From positions 1 to 49,140 of the forward strand of contig CAMPHJ010000014.1 in the NCBI GenBank assembly GCA_946885845.1: 49,140 nt of DNA. Direction: 5' to 3'. Of the stretch, positions 39,539-48,164 are shown piece by piece. How positions within the stretch are numbered: position 1 is the first letter of the stretch; every line of letters starts with the position of its first letter. This stretch comes from an uncultured Sphingobium sp. (lineage in GTDB: Bacteria > Pseudomonadota > Alphaproteobacteria > Sphingomonadales > Sphingomonadaceae). The translations under genes and the position numbers were made by a program. The notes beneath the pieces are model-generated. The model saw only the letters and a list, made by a program, of their open reading frames with translations. It was not told the origin of the DNA and did no database searches.

Positions 39539-42500
39539 GGGTGGGCTTCCTTGAGTTGGGACAAAAGCATGGCGGCGCTGTTGGACCGGGGCCGCCACAG
39601 CCCCCGGTCTAGCGCTTCGTGCAAGCGAGAGGCTGTTTCGCGAAGGGCGGCGGAATTGGCTTGCGCCATGAAGGTGCGGACATCTTCATCTTCGATAAAG
39701 GCGGCGTGGACGGCGTCGAAATGATGGTCCTTCACGCCATGGGTCGTGGCGGCGAAGGCAAACAGATAATCAACGGAAGCGGCCATCTCGAACGCGCCCT
39801 TGTATCCGTGGCGCATCATGCCTGCGATCCATTTGGGATTGGTGACGCGGGCGCGGACGACCCGGCCAATCTCATCTTCTAACGTGCGGATGACAGGTTG
39901 TTCGGGGCGGCTATGGTCATTATGGTAACTGAGCGGCTTCCTGCCGGATAGATGTTCGGCGGCGGCGGAGATGCCCCCTTCGAACTGATAATAATCGTTG
40001 CTGTCCAGCAGGTCATGTTCGCGATTGTCCTGATTCTGGATCAGGGCGTCGGCCTGGGCAAGCCGCTGGACGAACAGGGTGCGTTCGGCATCGCCATCCA
40101 CTCCGCCGCCATATGCGTGGCTGCCCCAGTCGAGATAGACGTTCGCCAGATCGGAACGATCATGCCAGATGCGTTCGTCGATCATCGCTTGCAAGCCCGC
40201 TCCATAAGTGCCGGGCGCCGACCCAAAGATCCGAGCGCCTGCGCGGCGGGACGCTGCTTTTTCGGATGCTCCATCCGCTATCAGTGCGGCGGTCTCGGCG
40301 CGGTGGCGGGCGGCGGCGGGATTTTCCTCTTCCGGTTCGTCGAGCGCCATCACCGCGCGGGCGGCGCTGTCGACCAGGTCGACTTGATCGGGGAAGGCGT
40401 CGCGGAAGAAGCCGGATATGCGCAAGGTGACATCCACCCTGGGGCGGTTCAGTTCTGCGATCTTCATCACTTCAAAGCCGATCACCCGACCGGATGCCCA
40501 TTCCCATCGCGGTCGCACGCCCATCAGCGCAAGCGCTTGGGCGATGTCGTCGCCGCCTGTGCGCATATTTGCTGTTCCCCAGGCGGAAATTGCCATGGCG
40601 CGGGGATATTCTCCCTGGCGTTGGAAATAGTTTTGAATGAGTGAGGCAGCGGATTGTTGGCCTAAATTCCAGGCGGCGACGGTGGGGACGGCGCGGGTGT
40701 CTACTGAATAGAAGTTGCGGCCGGTGGGCAGGACGTCGGGGCGTCCGCGGGTTGGTGCGCCGGACGGGCCGGGGAGGACGAAGCGCCCGTCGAGGGCGGC
40801 GAGGAGGGCGGTTTTTTCGGCTGGGCCGCTGGCATCCACGCGGGGGGCGAGGTTGTGATGCAGGGCGTCAAGCACGGCGGCGCCATGGGGGCCGGGAGCA
40901 GCGGCGCCGCTGTCGAGCAGGTGGATGGCGAAAAGCTCCAGCCGTTCCACCGTGTCGCCGGTGGTCCGCCATGCGTCAGGGGTGAGGCGCTGGAGTTCGG
41001 GAGGGCGTGGGCCATCCCATGCCGTCCCCATGACGCAGTCCAATGGGTTGAAACCAAGGGAAAAGTCGTCCGCCAGCGCCCGAAGCAAGGAGCCTTGCCC
41101 ATCGTCCAGCCCCCTGGGGCAGCGGGCGAGGGCGATTATCAGGTCGCGCCGCTGCGGTCCTTCAGGCGACTGGGTGAAGATGTGCAGCCCGTCGCGGATC
41201 TGCATTTCCTTCAAGTCGCACAGATAGTTATCGATCGCAGTTAAAGCGTCGTCTCCGGTCCCTTGCGCCCCGGCGTCCTGATCCAGCCCCTGTGATGCGG
41301 CGAGGGCCAATATGTCCTTGCGCAAGCTATCCAGCCGACGCGGATCCATGCCCGCGGCGAGATAATATTCATCGACCAGCGCCTCCAATTCCTTGAGCGG
41401 GCCATAGCTTTCCGCGCGGGTGAGGGGCGGGGTCAGATGATCGATGATGCAGGCGCCGATGCGGCGCTTTGCCTGGGTCCCTTCGCCCGGATCGTTGACG
41501 ATGAAGGGATAGATTTGCGGCATCGGCCCAGCGCAGATTTCGGGAAAGCAGCTTTCCGACAGAGCAATCGCCTTGCCGGGGAGCCATTCAAGATTGCCGT
41601 GCTTGCCGACATGGACGACGGCCTGCGCGTGAAAATCCCGCGCCAGCCAGAAATGAAAGGCGAGATAGGCGTGCGGCGGGGGGAGCGCGGCATCGTGATA
41701 GCTGGATTTGGGGTCGACATCATAACCCCGCGATGGCTGGACCGCGACAGCGACATTGCCAAAGCGGTGGATGGAGAGCGGGAAGGCGGCGTCGCGCAGG
41801 GACGGGTCGGATTCGGGTGGTCCCCAGCGTGCGGTCACCGCCTCTCGCGCAGATGCGGGGAGGGTGTCGAACGCCGCGCGATAGGCGGTCAGCGGCAAGC
41901 TGGCGGGCGCGACGTCATGGGTCAGCAGGTCCATCAGGGATGCGCCTTCCAGCGGCGCACCGGCTATATCATAGCCGCCGTCCGCCATTGCCCGGAGGAT
42001 AGCGGCGGCGCTGGCAGGCGTGTCGAGGCCGACGCCGTTGCCGATGCGGCCTGCGCAGCTGGGATAGTTGGCGAGGACGAGCGCGATCCGGCGATCCGCC
42101 GGTTTCGATTTCCGCAAATATCCCCAATTTGCAGCCAGTTGAGCAGTGAATCTGGCACGATCCGGGAGAATCTGCGGAACGATGATGCTGCATTCGGTGC
42201 GTTGGTCAAATCTGGCTGCGGCCTTGAAGGCGACAGCGCGTGTGATCAGCCGCCCGTCAACTTCGGGAAGGGCGATGTGCATGGCAAGATCGCGTGGACC
42301 AAGCCCGCGCGCGCTCGCTTGCCACGCCTGTTCCTCCGCACTGGCAAAGACGGCCTGGAGGATCGGACAGTCCGCTTGTTCAAGGACGGATGGGGTTCGT
42401 GGTTCGCCCGGAGCGGAGGCGGCAAAGGCGGTCGCGTTCAGGATGACGTCCGGTGGCGTTTCCAACATCGACGCACGCAGAAAGTCGCGTGCAAATGGTT

Positions 42501-43230
42501 CACGAAGCGCGCGAACATAGACTGGCACAACATTGAGATCATGGGATTGAAGTTCCGCGATCATGGCATCGACCGCGTCAAGCGTTCCGGCGATCAACAA
42601 CGCGCGGTAAAAGAGAAAAAGGACGGTCGGCTGCCCTTCGCGCCACTGGCCCCTTACCTGATTGATGGTCACACGGTCAGTGCCGGGCCAATATAGCCCG
42701 GCATCGGCCACGGGGACCGGATCATCGGGATCGCCTGCATCACGTCCGCCAAGCCGAGCGGCAGTTTTCAGGAAGGCGGCGGCATTGGCGACGCCGCCCT
42801 GGCGAAGATAGTCGCGCAGGCGGTCGCAGATATCGGGAGCGACGGTGGATGCCTGGACAAGATCCGGGTCCTGTTCCCGCCCATCGGCGATCGCGGCGAA
42901 GGCGATGCCCTTTTGTCTGGAAATCTTTGCAATTTCATCAATGCCATAGGGCCAATAGCTCTTGCCCCCCAGCAGGATGACGCAGACGAATTTTGCGCTG
43001 TCGATCACCTGTTCGACATAGAGATCGACGGAATAGGGGTGGCGCAGTTGGAGCAGATTGGCGAGGCGGATGGTGGGGGCAGCGTCCCCCAGCGTCGCCG
43101 CCGCGCTGGCGAGACAGGCCAGTTCGCTGTCCGCCACGGTCAGCACCACGATGTCCCCCGGCGTCTGGCCAAGGTCGATCGCTTCGTCGCCGTTCGATAC
43201 GGTGCCGGGCGTGGCGGTCAGCAAATGCAT
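39535..43230 (-). CDS. cobN: aerobic cobaltochelatase subunit CobN
   Basis: The protein has 1231 residues, near the usual 1250-1300. Large chelatase subunit related to magnesium chelatase BchH, with 'VHVGKHGNLEWLPGKAIALSESCFPEI', 'PFIVNDPGEGTQAKRRIGACIIDHLTPPLTRAESYGPL', 'WGTANMRTGGDDIAQALALMGVRP' and 'SHAYGGGVDG'. Inserts Co2+ into hydrogenobyrinic acid a,c-diamide with the CobS/CobT subunits, which are not in this window. Overlaps cobW by one base and cobO by four. Confidence 0.95.
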   Translation of the reverse strand: MHLLTATPGTVSNGDEAIDLGQTPGDIVVLTVADSELACLASAAATLGDAAPTIRLANLLQLRHPYSVDLYVEQVIDSAKFVCVILLGGKSYWPYGIDEIAKISRQKGIAFAAIADGREQDPDLVQASTVAPDICDRLRDYLRQGGVANAAAFLKTAARLGGRDAGDPDDPVPVADAGLYWPGTDRVTINQVRGQWREGQPTVLFLFYRALLIAGTLDAVDAMIAELQSHDLNVVPVYVRALREPFARDFLRASMLETPPDVILNATAFAASAPGEPRTPSVLEQADCPILQAVFASAEEQAWQASARGLGPRDLAMHIALPEVDGRLITRAVAFKAAARFDQRTECSIIVPQILPDRARFTAQLAANWGYLRKSKPADRRIALVLANYPSCAGRIGNGVGLDTPASAAAILRAMADGGYDIAGAPLEGASLMDLLTHDVAPASLPLTAYRAAFDTLPASAREAVTARWGPPESDPSLRDAAFPLSIHRFGNVAVAVQPSRGYDVDPKSSYHDAALPPPHAYLAFHFWLARDFHAQAVVHVGKHGNLEWLPGKAIALSESCFPEICAGPMPQIYPFIVNDPGEGTQAKRRIGACIIDHLTPPLTRAESYGPLKELEALVDEYYLAAGMDPRRLDSLRKDILALAASQGLDQDAGAQGTGDDALTAIDNYLCDLKEMQIRDGLHIFTQSPEGPQRRDLIIALARCPRGLDDGQGSLLRALADDFSLGFNPLDCVMGTAWDGPRPPELQRLTPDAWRTTGDTVERLELFAIHLLDSGAAAPGPHGAAVLDALHHNLAPRVDASGPAEKTALLAALDGRFVLPGPSGAPTRGRPDVLPTGRNFYSVDTRAVPTVAAWNLGQQSAASLIQNYFQRQGEYPRAMAISAWGTANMRTGGDDIAQALALMGVRPRWEWASGRVIGFEVMKIAELNRPRVDVTLRISGFFRDAFPDQVDLVDSAARAVMALDEPEEENPAAARHRAETAALIADGASEKAASRRAGARIFGSAPGTYGAGLQAMIDERIWHDRSDLANVYLDWGSHAYGGGVDGDAERTLFVQRLAQADALIQNQDNREHDLLDSNDYYQFEGGISAAAEHLSGRKPLSYHNDHSRPEQPVIRTLEDEIGRVVRARVTNPKWIAGMMRHGYKGAFEMAASVDYLFAFAATTHGVKDHHFDAVHAAFIEDEDVRTFMAQANSAALRETASRLHEALDRGLWRPRSNSAAMLLSQLKEAHP

Positions 43231-44270
43231 CAGGCAGGCACCGTCCGGGTGTCGAGCGCGCTGGCGATGGCGTGGCGATCAAGCCCATGTTGGCCGATGA
43301 TGACCAAGCGTGACGCGCGCGGTTCGTCCGGTCGCCACGCGCGGTCATAATGATGCTGGAGGCGGGGGCCGACCGACTGGAGGACCAGACGAGCCGGGCG
43401 TCCCCGGATCGCCAGAAAGCCCTTCACCCGCAGCAGGTCATGCCCGGCAATGGCCTTGTCCAGCGCGGCGAGCAAGGGTTCGGGACTGTCCAGTTCGCCC
43501 AGGTCGAGCACGAAGCTGTCGAAGTCGTCATGATCATGATCGTCATCCCCGTCATGGTGGGACGGGCGGGCGTCGATCTGATCCTCCACGGCTGCGTCGA
43601 TGCCGAGCAGCGCGGCGGGGTCGATACGGCCCATCGCGGTGCGGATGAAGCTGACGCCGGGGCGGACGTCCTGCCTTAGCCTGGCTTCCAGTTCTTCCAG
43701 CTGGTCAGCATCCACAAGGTCAGTCTTGTTGAGAAGGACCAGGTCCGCGCAGGCGAGCTGGTCTTCGAACAGTTCCTCGATCGGGCTGTCATGGTCGAGC
43801 GTCGGATCGGCGGCGCGGGCGGCGGCCAGCGCGGCTTCGTCATGGGCGAAGCGCCCGGCGGCGAGGGCGTCGGCGTCCACCAGCGCGATCACGCTATCCA
43901 CCGTGGCGCGCGTGCGGATGTCAGGCCATTGAAATGCCTTGACCAGCGGCTTGGGCAGGGCGAGGCCGGACGTTTCGATGATGATGTGGTCGGGCGGGGT
44001 CGGCCGGTCGAGCAACCGTTGCATGGTCGGCAGGAAATCGTCCGCCACGGTGCAGCAGATGCAGCCATTGGCCAGTTCGATGATGTCGTCGTCAGGGCAG
44101 GCTTCGTCGCCGCAGCCCTGAACGAGCGCGCCGTCCACGCCGACATCGCCAAATTCATTGATGATAAGGGCGATCCGGCGGCCCCCCGCATTTTCGATGA
44201 TGTGGCGGATGAGGGTGGTCTTTCCCGCCCCCAGAAAGCCGGTGATGACGGTAGCAGGAACCTTGTTCAT
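43230..44270 (-). CDS. cobW: CobW, GTP-dependent cobalt metallochaperone
   Basis: The protein has 346 residues. G3E GTPase: P-loop 'GFLGAGKT' (11-18), metal motif CxCC as 'CICC' (70-73), 'LVLLNKTDLVD', and a His/Asp-rich loop 'HHDGDDDHDHDDFDSF' that would bind metal. CobW is thought to deliver cobalt to CobN. It is coupled upstream to the nickel/cobalt permease (ATGA) and downstream to cobN (1 base). Confidence 0.95.
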   Translation of the reverse strand: MNKVPATVITGFLGAGKTTLIRHIIENAGGRRIALIINEFGDVGVDGALVQGCGDEACPDDDIIELANGCICCTVADDFLPTMQRLLDRPTPPDHIIIETSGLALPKPLVKAFQWPDIRTRATVDSVIALVDADALAAGRFAHDEAALAAARAADPTLDHDSPIEELFEDQLACADLVLLNKTDLVDADQLEELEARLRQDVRPGVSFIRTAMGRIDPAALLGIDAAVEDQIDARPSHHDGDDDHDHDDFDSFVLDLGELDSPEPLLAALDKAIAGHDLLRVKGFLAIRGRPARLVLQSVGPRLQHHYDRAWRPDEPRASRLVIIGQHGLDRHAIASALDTRTVPA

Positions 44271-45343
44271 GGGGTGTTTCCTTGAATGGCGAGGGGGACT
44301 TCAATCTCGTCGAAGCGTTTCCAGCGATAGATTGCCCAGCTGATCAGCCAGCAGGCGGCGAACAGGCCGATGATGAAGAAACCCAGACTGTTGAATTGTT
44401 CGCCCAGACTGGCGGCGAGCGACCAGATGCCGCCGTTGAGGCCGAGTTTGTCGCCCAGTAGCGCCGCGGTTTCGATGCCGCCGATCACGATTGCGACAAT
44501 CGCGGAAACCAGCGTGATGGTGATGTTGTAATAGAGTTTGCGAATGGGCTTTACGAAGGCCCATTGATAAGCGCCCATCATCAACGCGCCGTCAGCCGTG
44601 TCGACCAGCGCCATTCCCGCCGCGAAGAGAAGGGGAAAGATGAGGACGGTGGACAGCGCCAGTCCACTGGCCGCCTGCCCGGCGGACAGGCCCAATATGG
44701 CCACCTCTGTCGCCGTATCGAAACCCAGGCCGAACAGGAAACCCAGCGGGGCCATGTGCCAGCTGCGCGTCACCAGACGGAAAAGCGGTTTGAACAGGCG
44801 AGCGAGCAGGCCACGATTTCCGAGCAATATATCCATGTCTTCAGCGATGTATGCGCCACCGTTGCGAACATGGTTAAAGGTTGCCCAGACCGATTTCAGG
44901 ATGATCAGGTTCACCGCTGCAATGGCGAAGAGGAATGTCGCTGAAATGATGGTGGCGACGACGCCGCCGATTTCGCCCGCAGCCTCCACCCGGCTGAGCG
45001 CGCTGGCGGCGGTGGCGATCAGGACCGCGCCGATCAGTACGATGGCGCTATGGCCGATCGCGAACCAGAAACCGACGGTCAGCGGGCGTTGGCCGCTTTG
45101 CATCAGTTTTCGCGTCACATTGTCGATGGCGGCGATATGGTCCGCGTCCACCGCATGACGCAGGCCCAGGCTCCAGGCCAGCAGCGCCATGCCCAGCATC
45201 GCCATGTCGTCCGCGAACAAGGCCCCGGCCCATAGCCAGAGGCCAAGATTGGCGGCGATCAGGCCAGCGAACATCCATGTGGCGCGCTGGCGAAGCCGAC
45301 CCCCGTCGGGTGGCGGGTGAAGGATAGGGGAATGATCGTTCAT
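44267..45343 (-). CDS. HoxN/NixA-type nickel/cobalt permease
   Basis: The protein has 358 residues from ATG 45343. Eight-helix NiCoT family, with the signature 'LRHAVDADHIAAIDN' in helix 2 and 'LGFLFGLGFDTATEVAILGL' further on. The context (cobalamin riboswitch in front, cobW and cobN behind) says it imports cobalt for B12. The longer frame upstream to 45439 lies inside the riboswitch leader and is not supported. Confidence 0.92.
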   Translation of the reverse strand: MNDHSPILHPPPDGGRLRQRATWMFAGLIAANLGLWLWAGALFADDMAMLGMALLAWSLGLRHAVDADHIAAIDNVTRKLMQSGQRPLTVGFWFAIGHSAIVLIGAVLIATAASALSRVEAAGEIGGVVATIISATFLFAIAAVNLIILKSVWATFNHVRNGGAYIAEDMDILLGNRGLLARLFKPLFRLVTRSWHMAPLGFLFGLGFDTATEVAILGLSAGQAASGLALSTVLIFPLLFAAGMALVDTADGALMMGAYQWAFVKPIRKLYYNITITLVSAIVAIVIGGIETAALLGDKLGLNGGIWSLAASLGEQFNSLGFFIIGLFAACWLISWAIYRWKRFDEIEVPLAIQGNTP

Positions 45344-45916
45344 AAGGCAGTCCCGTCGGCGTCGGCGAACCGGGACGGGAGCCTCCGCAACGCGGCCGAC
45401 AGCGATTGCCGGACGGACGCCTGTGCGCCCGGCACGCATGCCGTTGCGGCTCCCGCCGCACTAGGCGTCGCTCAGACGGAACACCGTGCCCCGGCCATCC
45501 CCTGGACCAAAGCAAGAGCGACCAAACGCCGGCAGGTATCCTGGCTTGCGGGTCATCGCTCGACACATGGCCTTCCCAGGCCTCGCAAGATTTAGCGTCC
45601 GGCCCAGTGGCTGACCTTCCCATGTCATGGAAGGTCGATATGTATCTCGCTCACCGCTTACAGTTGCAGGGACAGCCGCGGATTTGGATGCCGGAAAGGC
45701 ATCCGCACCGCATTCCCATTCAAGCCCCTTCGGGGCACCGGCGCGATCAGGTGAAAGCCGCCGTGGCGGACCTTCACGATGCCGTGCATAGAACGCATCG
45801 TCAGGAAAGGGAAGCGATGGGCCAGAAGGATCGATTGAAATATAATCGTAACATGGCAGTCATCCATTGGTCACATAGCTGACATATCTGCCCGGCCCAT
45901 GAGAAGGGACCAAGCA
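45344..45916. other. leader region of the Ni/Co permease and promoter of the porin
   Basis: Between the divergent permease and porin genes. It contains the riboswitch (about 45528-45750) and its expression platform 45344-45527, including hairpin GCGGC-GGGA-GCCGC near 45446-45459. The remainder to 45916 should carry the porin promoter. No gene seen. Confidence 0.6.
45528..45750 (-). ncRNA. cobalamin riboswitch upstream of the Ni/Co permease
   Basis: Minus-strand 'GGCTGTCCCTGCAACTGT' (about 45660-45677), 'GCGGTGAGCGAGATA' and a B12 box 'GCCAGGATACCTGCCGG' (about 45546-45530). It is a close copy of the one upstream of cobG; the similarity continues about 65 bases past the B12 box. It should turn off permease-cobW-cobN-cobO-bluB when B12 is plentiful. 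Confidence 0.9.
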
Positions 45917-47308
45917 ATGAAAGCCAGCCGTTGGGCGATCGCCATCGCGATGCTCCAGATAGCAGCGCCCTCATGGGCGAGCGCACAGTCGATCAGCCAG
46001 GCCGAAGCCGAGCAGTTGCGCGCGCAGATCGCCGCGCTCAAGGCGCAGGTGCAGATGTTGGAAACGCGCCTTGATGTGGCAGCGCCTGTTTCGGCTGCGG
46101 CGGGTTCGGCCGCTTCGGCTGTTCCACCGGCGCTTGCCAGCGCGTCCAAACCGGCGGCTGCGGGCGAACCGGCCACCAAGATCAGCTGGAAGGGCAGCCC
46201 GCAATTTTCCAGCGACGACGCAAAGTTCAAGGTCAAGGGCCGCATTCAATATGACGCCGCCCTGCTGATGGCGCCGGGCAGCATATCCGACCGGGCGCAG
46301 GGCTATTCGAACGAGCTGCGCCGCTTGCGATTGGGCGCGGAAGGCCAGCTGGGGGCCGGGTTCGGCTATAAGCTGGAAACCGAATTGTCGGACAACAGCA
46401 TCGATCTGGTCGATACCTTCATCACCTATGAAAATGGCAAGTGGCTGGTGACGCTGGGCAACCATAACCAGTTCCAGTCGCTGGACGAACTGATCGGCGA
46501 TACGACCGGTTCGGTGATGGAACGCGCCGCCTTTACCGACGCCTTCAATTTCGAGCGCCGCCTTGGCCTGTCCGCCCAATATCGCTCCGGCATCCTGCTC
46601 GCCCAGCTTGGCCTGTTTTCCGACAGCGCCGATTCGCTGACCAATGACGAGGATGGCGACGAAAATAACAGCTATAGCGTGGATGGTCGCATCGTGCTGG
46701 CGCCGCGCATCGGCAAGACGCAGCTGCATTTCGGCGCATCGGGGCATTGGCGCGACTTCAATCGTCTGGCCGACCAGCCGCAGCGCTATCGCCAGCGGCC
46801 TTATCTGCACAGCATCAACAGCCGATATCTTGCCACGCCATCGATCGATTCGACGGGGGAATATCATTATGGGTTGGAGTTTGCCGGTGCGCGCGGGCCG
46901 CTTTACTGGGCCGGTGAGACGCATTGGCTGCGGACGAAGCGGCCCGGCCTTTCGGACCCGACTTTCTTTGGCGGCTATGCAGAGGTCGGCTATTTCCTGA
47001 CGGGCGAAACCCGGTCGTACAAGAATGGCATTTTCGGCAGCACCAAGCCCAAGCAGGAATTTGGCGACGGCGGTATGGGGTCGCTTCAGGTGACGGCGCG
47101 CTACGATCATCTGGACCTGAACGACAAGGATATTGTCGGTGGCACGCAGAATGCCTGGATATTGGGGCTGGTATGGACGCCGATCGAATATCTGCGCTTC
47201 AACCTAAACTACGCTCATCTGCGCTATACCGATGCGGCGATCCCCGCCGGGACCGACCGGGACTATGGCGTCAACGTCGTGGGATGGCGCGCGGAACTGG
47301 ACTTCTGA
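45917..47308 (+). CDS. OprO/OprP-like phosphate-selective-type porin
   Basis: The protein has 463 residues from ATG 45917, with GAAGGGA upstream. Signal peptide to 'SWASA', then a short coiled coil ('QAEAEQLRAQIAALKAQVQMLETRL', residues 31-55) that trimerises the porin, a Pro/Ala linker, and a 16-strand barrel ending 'WRAELDF'. The pattern matches Pfam Porin_O_P. Substrate specificity in this family varies (phosphate, pyrophosphate, other anions). Placed between B12 units, it might admit a cobalt complex or be unrelated. Confidence 0.85.
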   Translation: MKASRWAIAIAMLQIAAPSWASAQSISQAEAEQLRAQIAALKAQVQMLETRLDVAAPVSAAAGSAASAVPPALASASKPAAAGEPATKISWKGSPQFSSDDAKFKVKGRIQYDAALLMAPGSISDRAQGYSNELRRLRLGAEGQLGAGFGYKLETELSDNSIDLVDTFITYENGKWLVTLGNHNQFQSLDELIGDTTGSVMERAAFTDAFNFERRLGLSAQYRSGILLAQLGLFSDSADSLTNDEDGDENNSYSVDGRIVLAPRIGKTQLHFGASGHWRDFNRLADQPQRYRQRPYLHSINSRYLATPSIDSTGEYHYGLEFAGARGPLYWAGETHWLRTKRPGLSDPTFFGGYAEVGYFLTGETRSYKNGIFGSTKPKQEFGDGGMGSLQVTARYDHLDLNDKDIVGGTQNAWILGLVWTPIEYLRFNLNYAHLRYTDAAIPAGTDRDYGVNVVGWRAELDF

Positions 47309-47314
47309 TCCGGC

Positions 47315-47344
47315 GGGGCATGGGCAGCGAAAGGCCCATGTCCC
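47315..47344 (+). terminator. hairpin after the porin gene
   Basis: CATGGGC (47319-47325) pairs perfectly with GCCCATG (47334-47340), extended by flanking G/C. It sits 10 bases after the porin stop and before the riboswitch. No T-run. Confidence 0.5.
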
Positions 47345-47387
47345 ATCTATCCCTTGCGACCACCGCCCGCCCGCATTATCAGCGGCG

Positions 47388-47565
47388 ACGCGACAGGTTC
47401 CTCGCAAGGGGATGAAAAGGGAAGTCGGGTAAAGCCCGCGCTGCCCCTGCAACTGTAAGCGGTGAGCGGACGGCCATTCACGCCATTGGGACCCCTTCGG
47501 GCGTTCCCGAGAAGGCGGCCGGACGCATTGACCCGTGAGCCAGGAGACCTGCCTGCCGCAGTCGT
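47388..47565 (+). ncRNA. cobalamin riboswitch upstream of DUF1636-cobT
   Basis: Plus strand: 'GACAGGTTCCTCGC' (from 47391), 'GATGAAAAGGGAAGTCGGGT', 'GCTGCCCCTGCAACTGTAAG' (47441-47459), 'CGGTGAGCGGA', and the B12 box 'GAGCCAGGAGACCTGCC' (about 47537-47553). Complete and canonical. The 160-base stretch to 47721 is its expression platform. Confidence 0.92.
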
Positions 47566-47721
47566 TCTTCGACCGGACAGGGTGTGCCGGGCGAACGGGG
47601 GTATCCTCGCCGAGCGACAGCCATTGCCTTGCCGGCTAGGTCGTGCGGGACGCATTTCGTTGTGCGCTTCCCGCTTCGTCCCCGCCACAAGGCTGTTTGC
47701 GGTCGGAAGGCGGAGCCAAGG

Positions 47722-47757
47722 ATGATGATCCATTATTTGATGCCGGGGCGCGGCTGA
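47722..47757 (+). CDS. possible 11-residue leader peptide before DUF1636
   Basis: ATG 47722 (GGAG six bases upstream) opens a frame MMIHYLMPGRG ending in TGA 47755-47757, whose last base is the A of the ATG of the DUF1636 gene (TGATG). Could give translational coupling under the riboswitch. Might also be chance. Confidence 0.3.
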   Translation: MMIHYLMPGRG

Positions 47758-48164
47758 TGCTGCGCGCGGTCGAAGCCGGGGCGGCGGTGGTGGTCTGTTC
47801 GACCTGCCGCCTGTCCCCCGAACAACGGGAAGATGGCGAAGGAAGGCGCGGCGGCGCCCTGCTGGCGCAGGCGCTGCGCGCGGTGCAGGCGGGCGACAGC
47901 GCCTATGCGGACGTGGAAGTGCAGGAAATGCCCTGCCTCTTCGCCTGTCAGCGGCATTGCGCCGTCCATCTGCGCGCGCCGGGCAAGGTTGGCTATGTGC
48001 TGGGCGATTTCACCCCCGATGAAACGGCGGCGCGCGCGATCCTCGATTATGCAGTCCGCCACGCGGCAAGCGCGGAGGGCGTCGTGCGCTATGCCGACTG
48101 GCCGCAGGGGGTGAAGGGGCATTTCATCGTCCGCACGCCGCCCGACGGTTTTGTCTGCACATGA
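47757..48164 (+). CDS. DUF1636 metal-binding-type protein
   Basis: The protein has 135 residues from ATG 47757. It contains 'VVVCSTCRLSPEQRED' and 'MPCLFACQRHCAVHLRAPGKVGYVLGDF', i.e. CxxC and CxxxCxxxC patterns. DUF1636 proteins are short thioredoxin-like-ferredoxin-like proteins often found with cobalamin genes; role unknown, possibly cobalt handling or redox. There is no independent ribosome binding site at the ideal distance, in line with coupling to the small frame before it. Stop overlaps the cobT start. Confidence 0.8.
   Translation: MLRAVEAGAAVVVCSTCRLSPEQREDGEGRRGGALLAQALRAVQAGDSAYADVEVQEMPCLFACQRHCAVHLRAPGKVGYVLGDFTPDETAARAILDYAVRHAASAEGVVRYADWPQGVKGHFIVRTPPDGFVCT

Noticed and set aside
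41437..42696. 419-residue plus-strand frame across cobN
   Set aside because: Antisense to clear CobN sequence, no recognisable domain.
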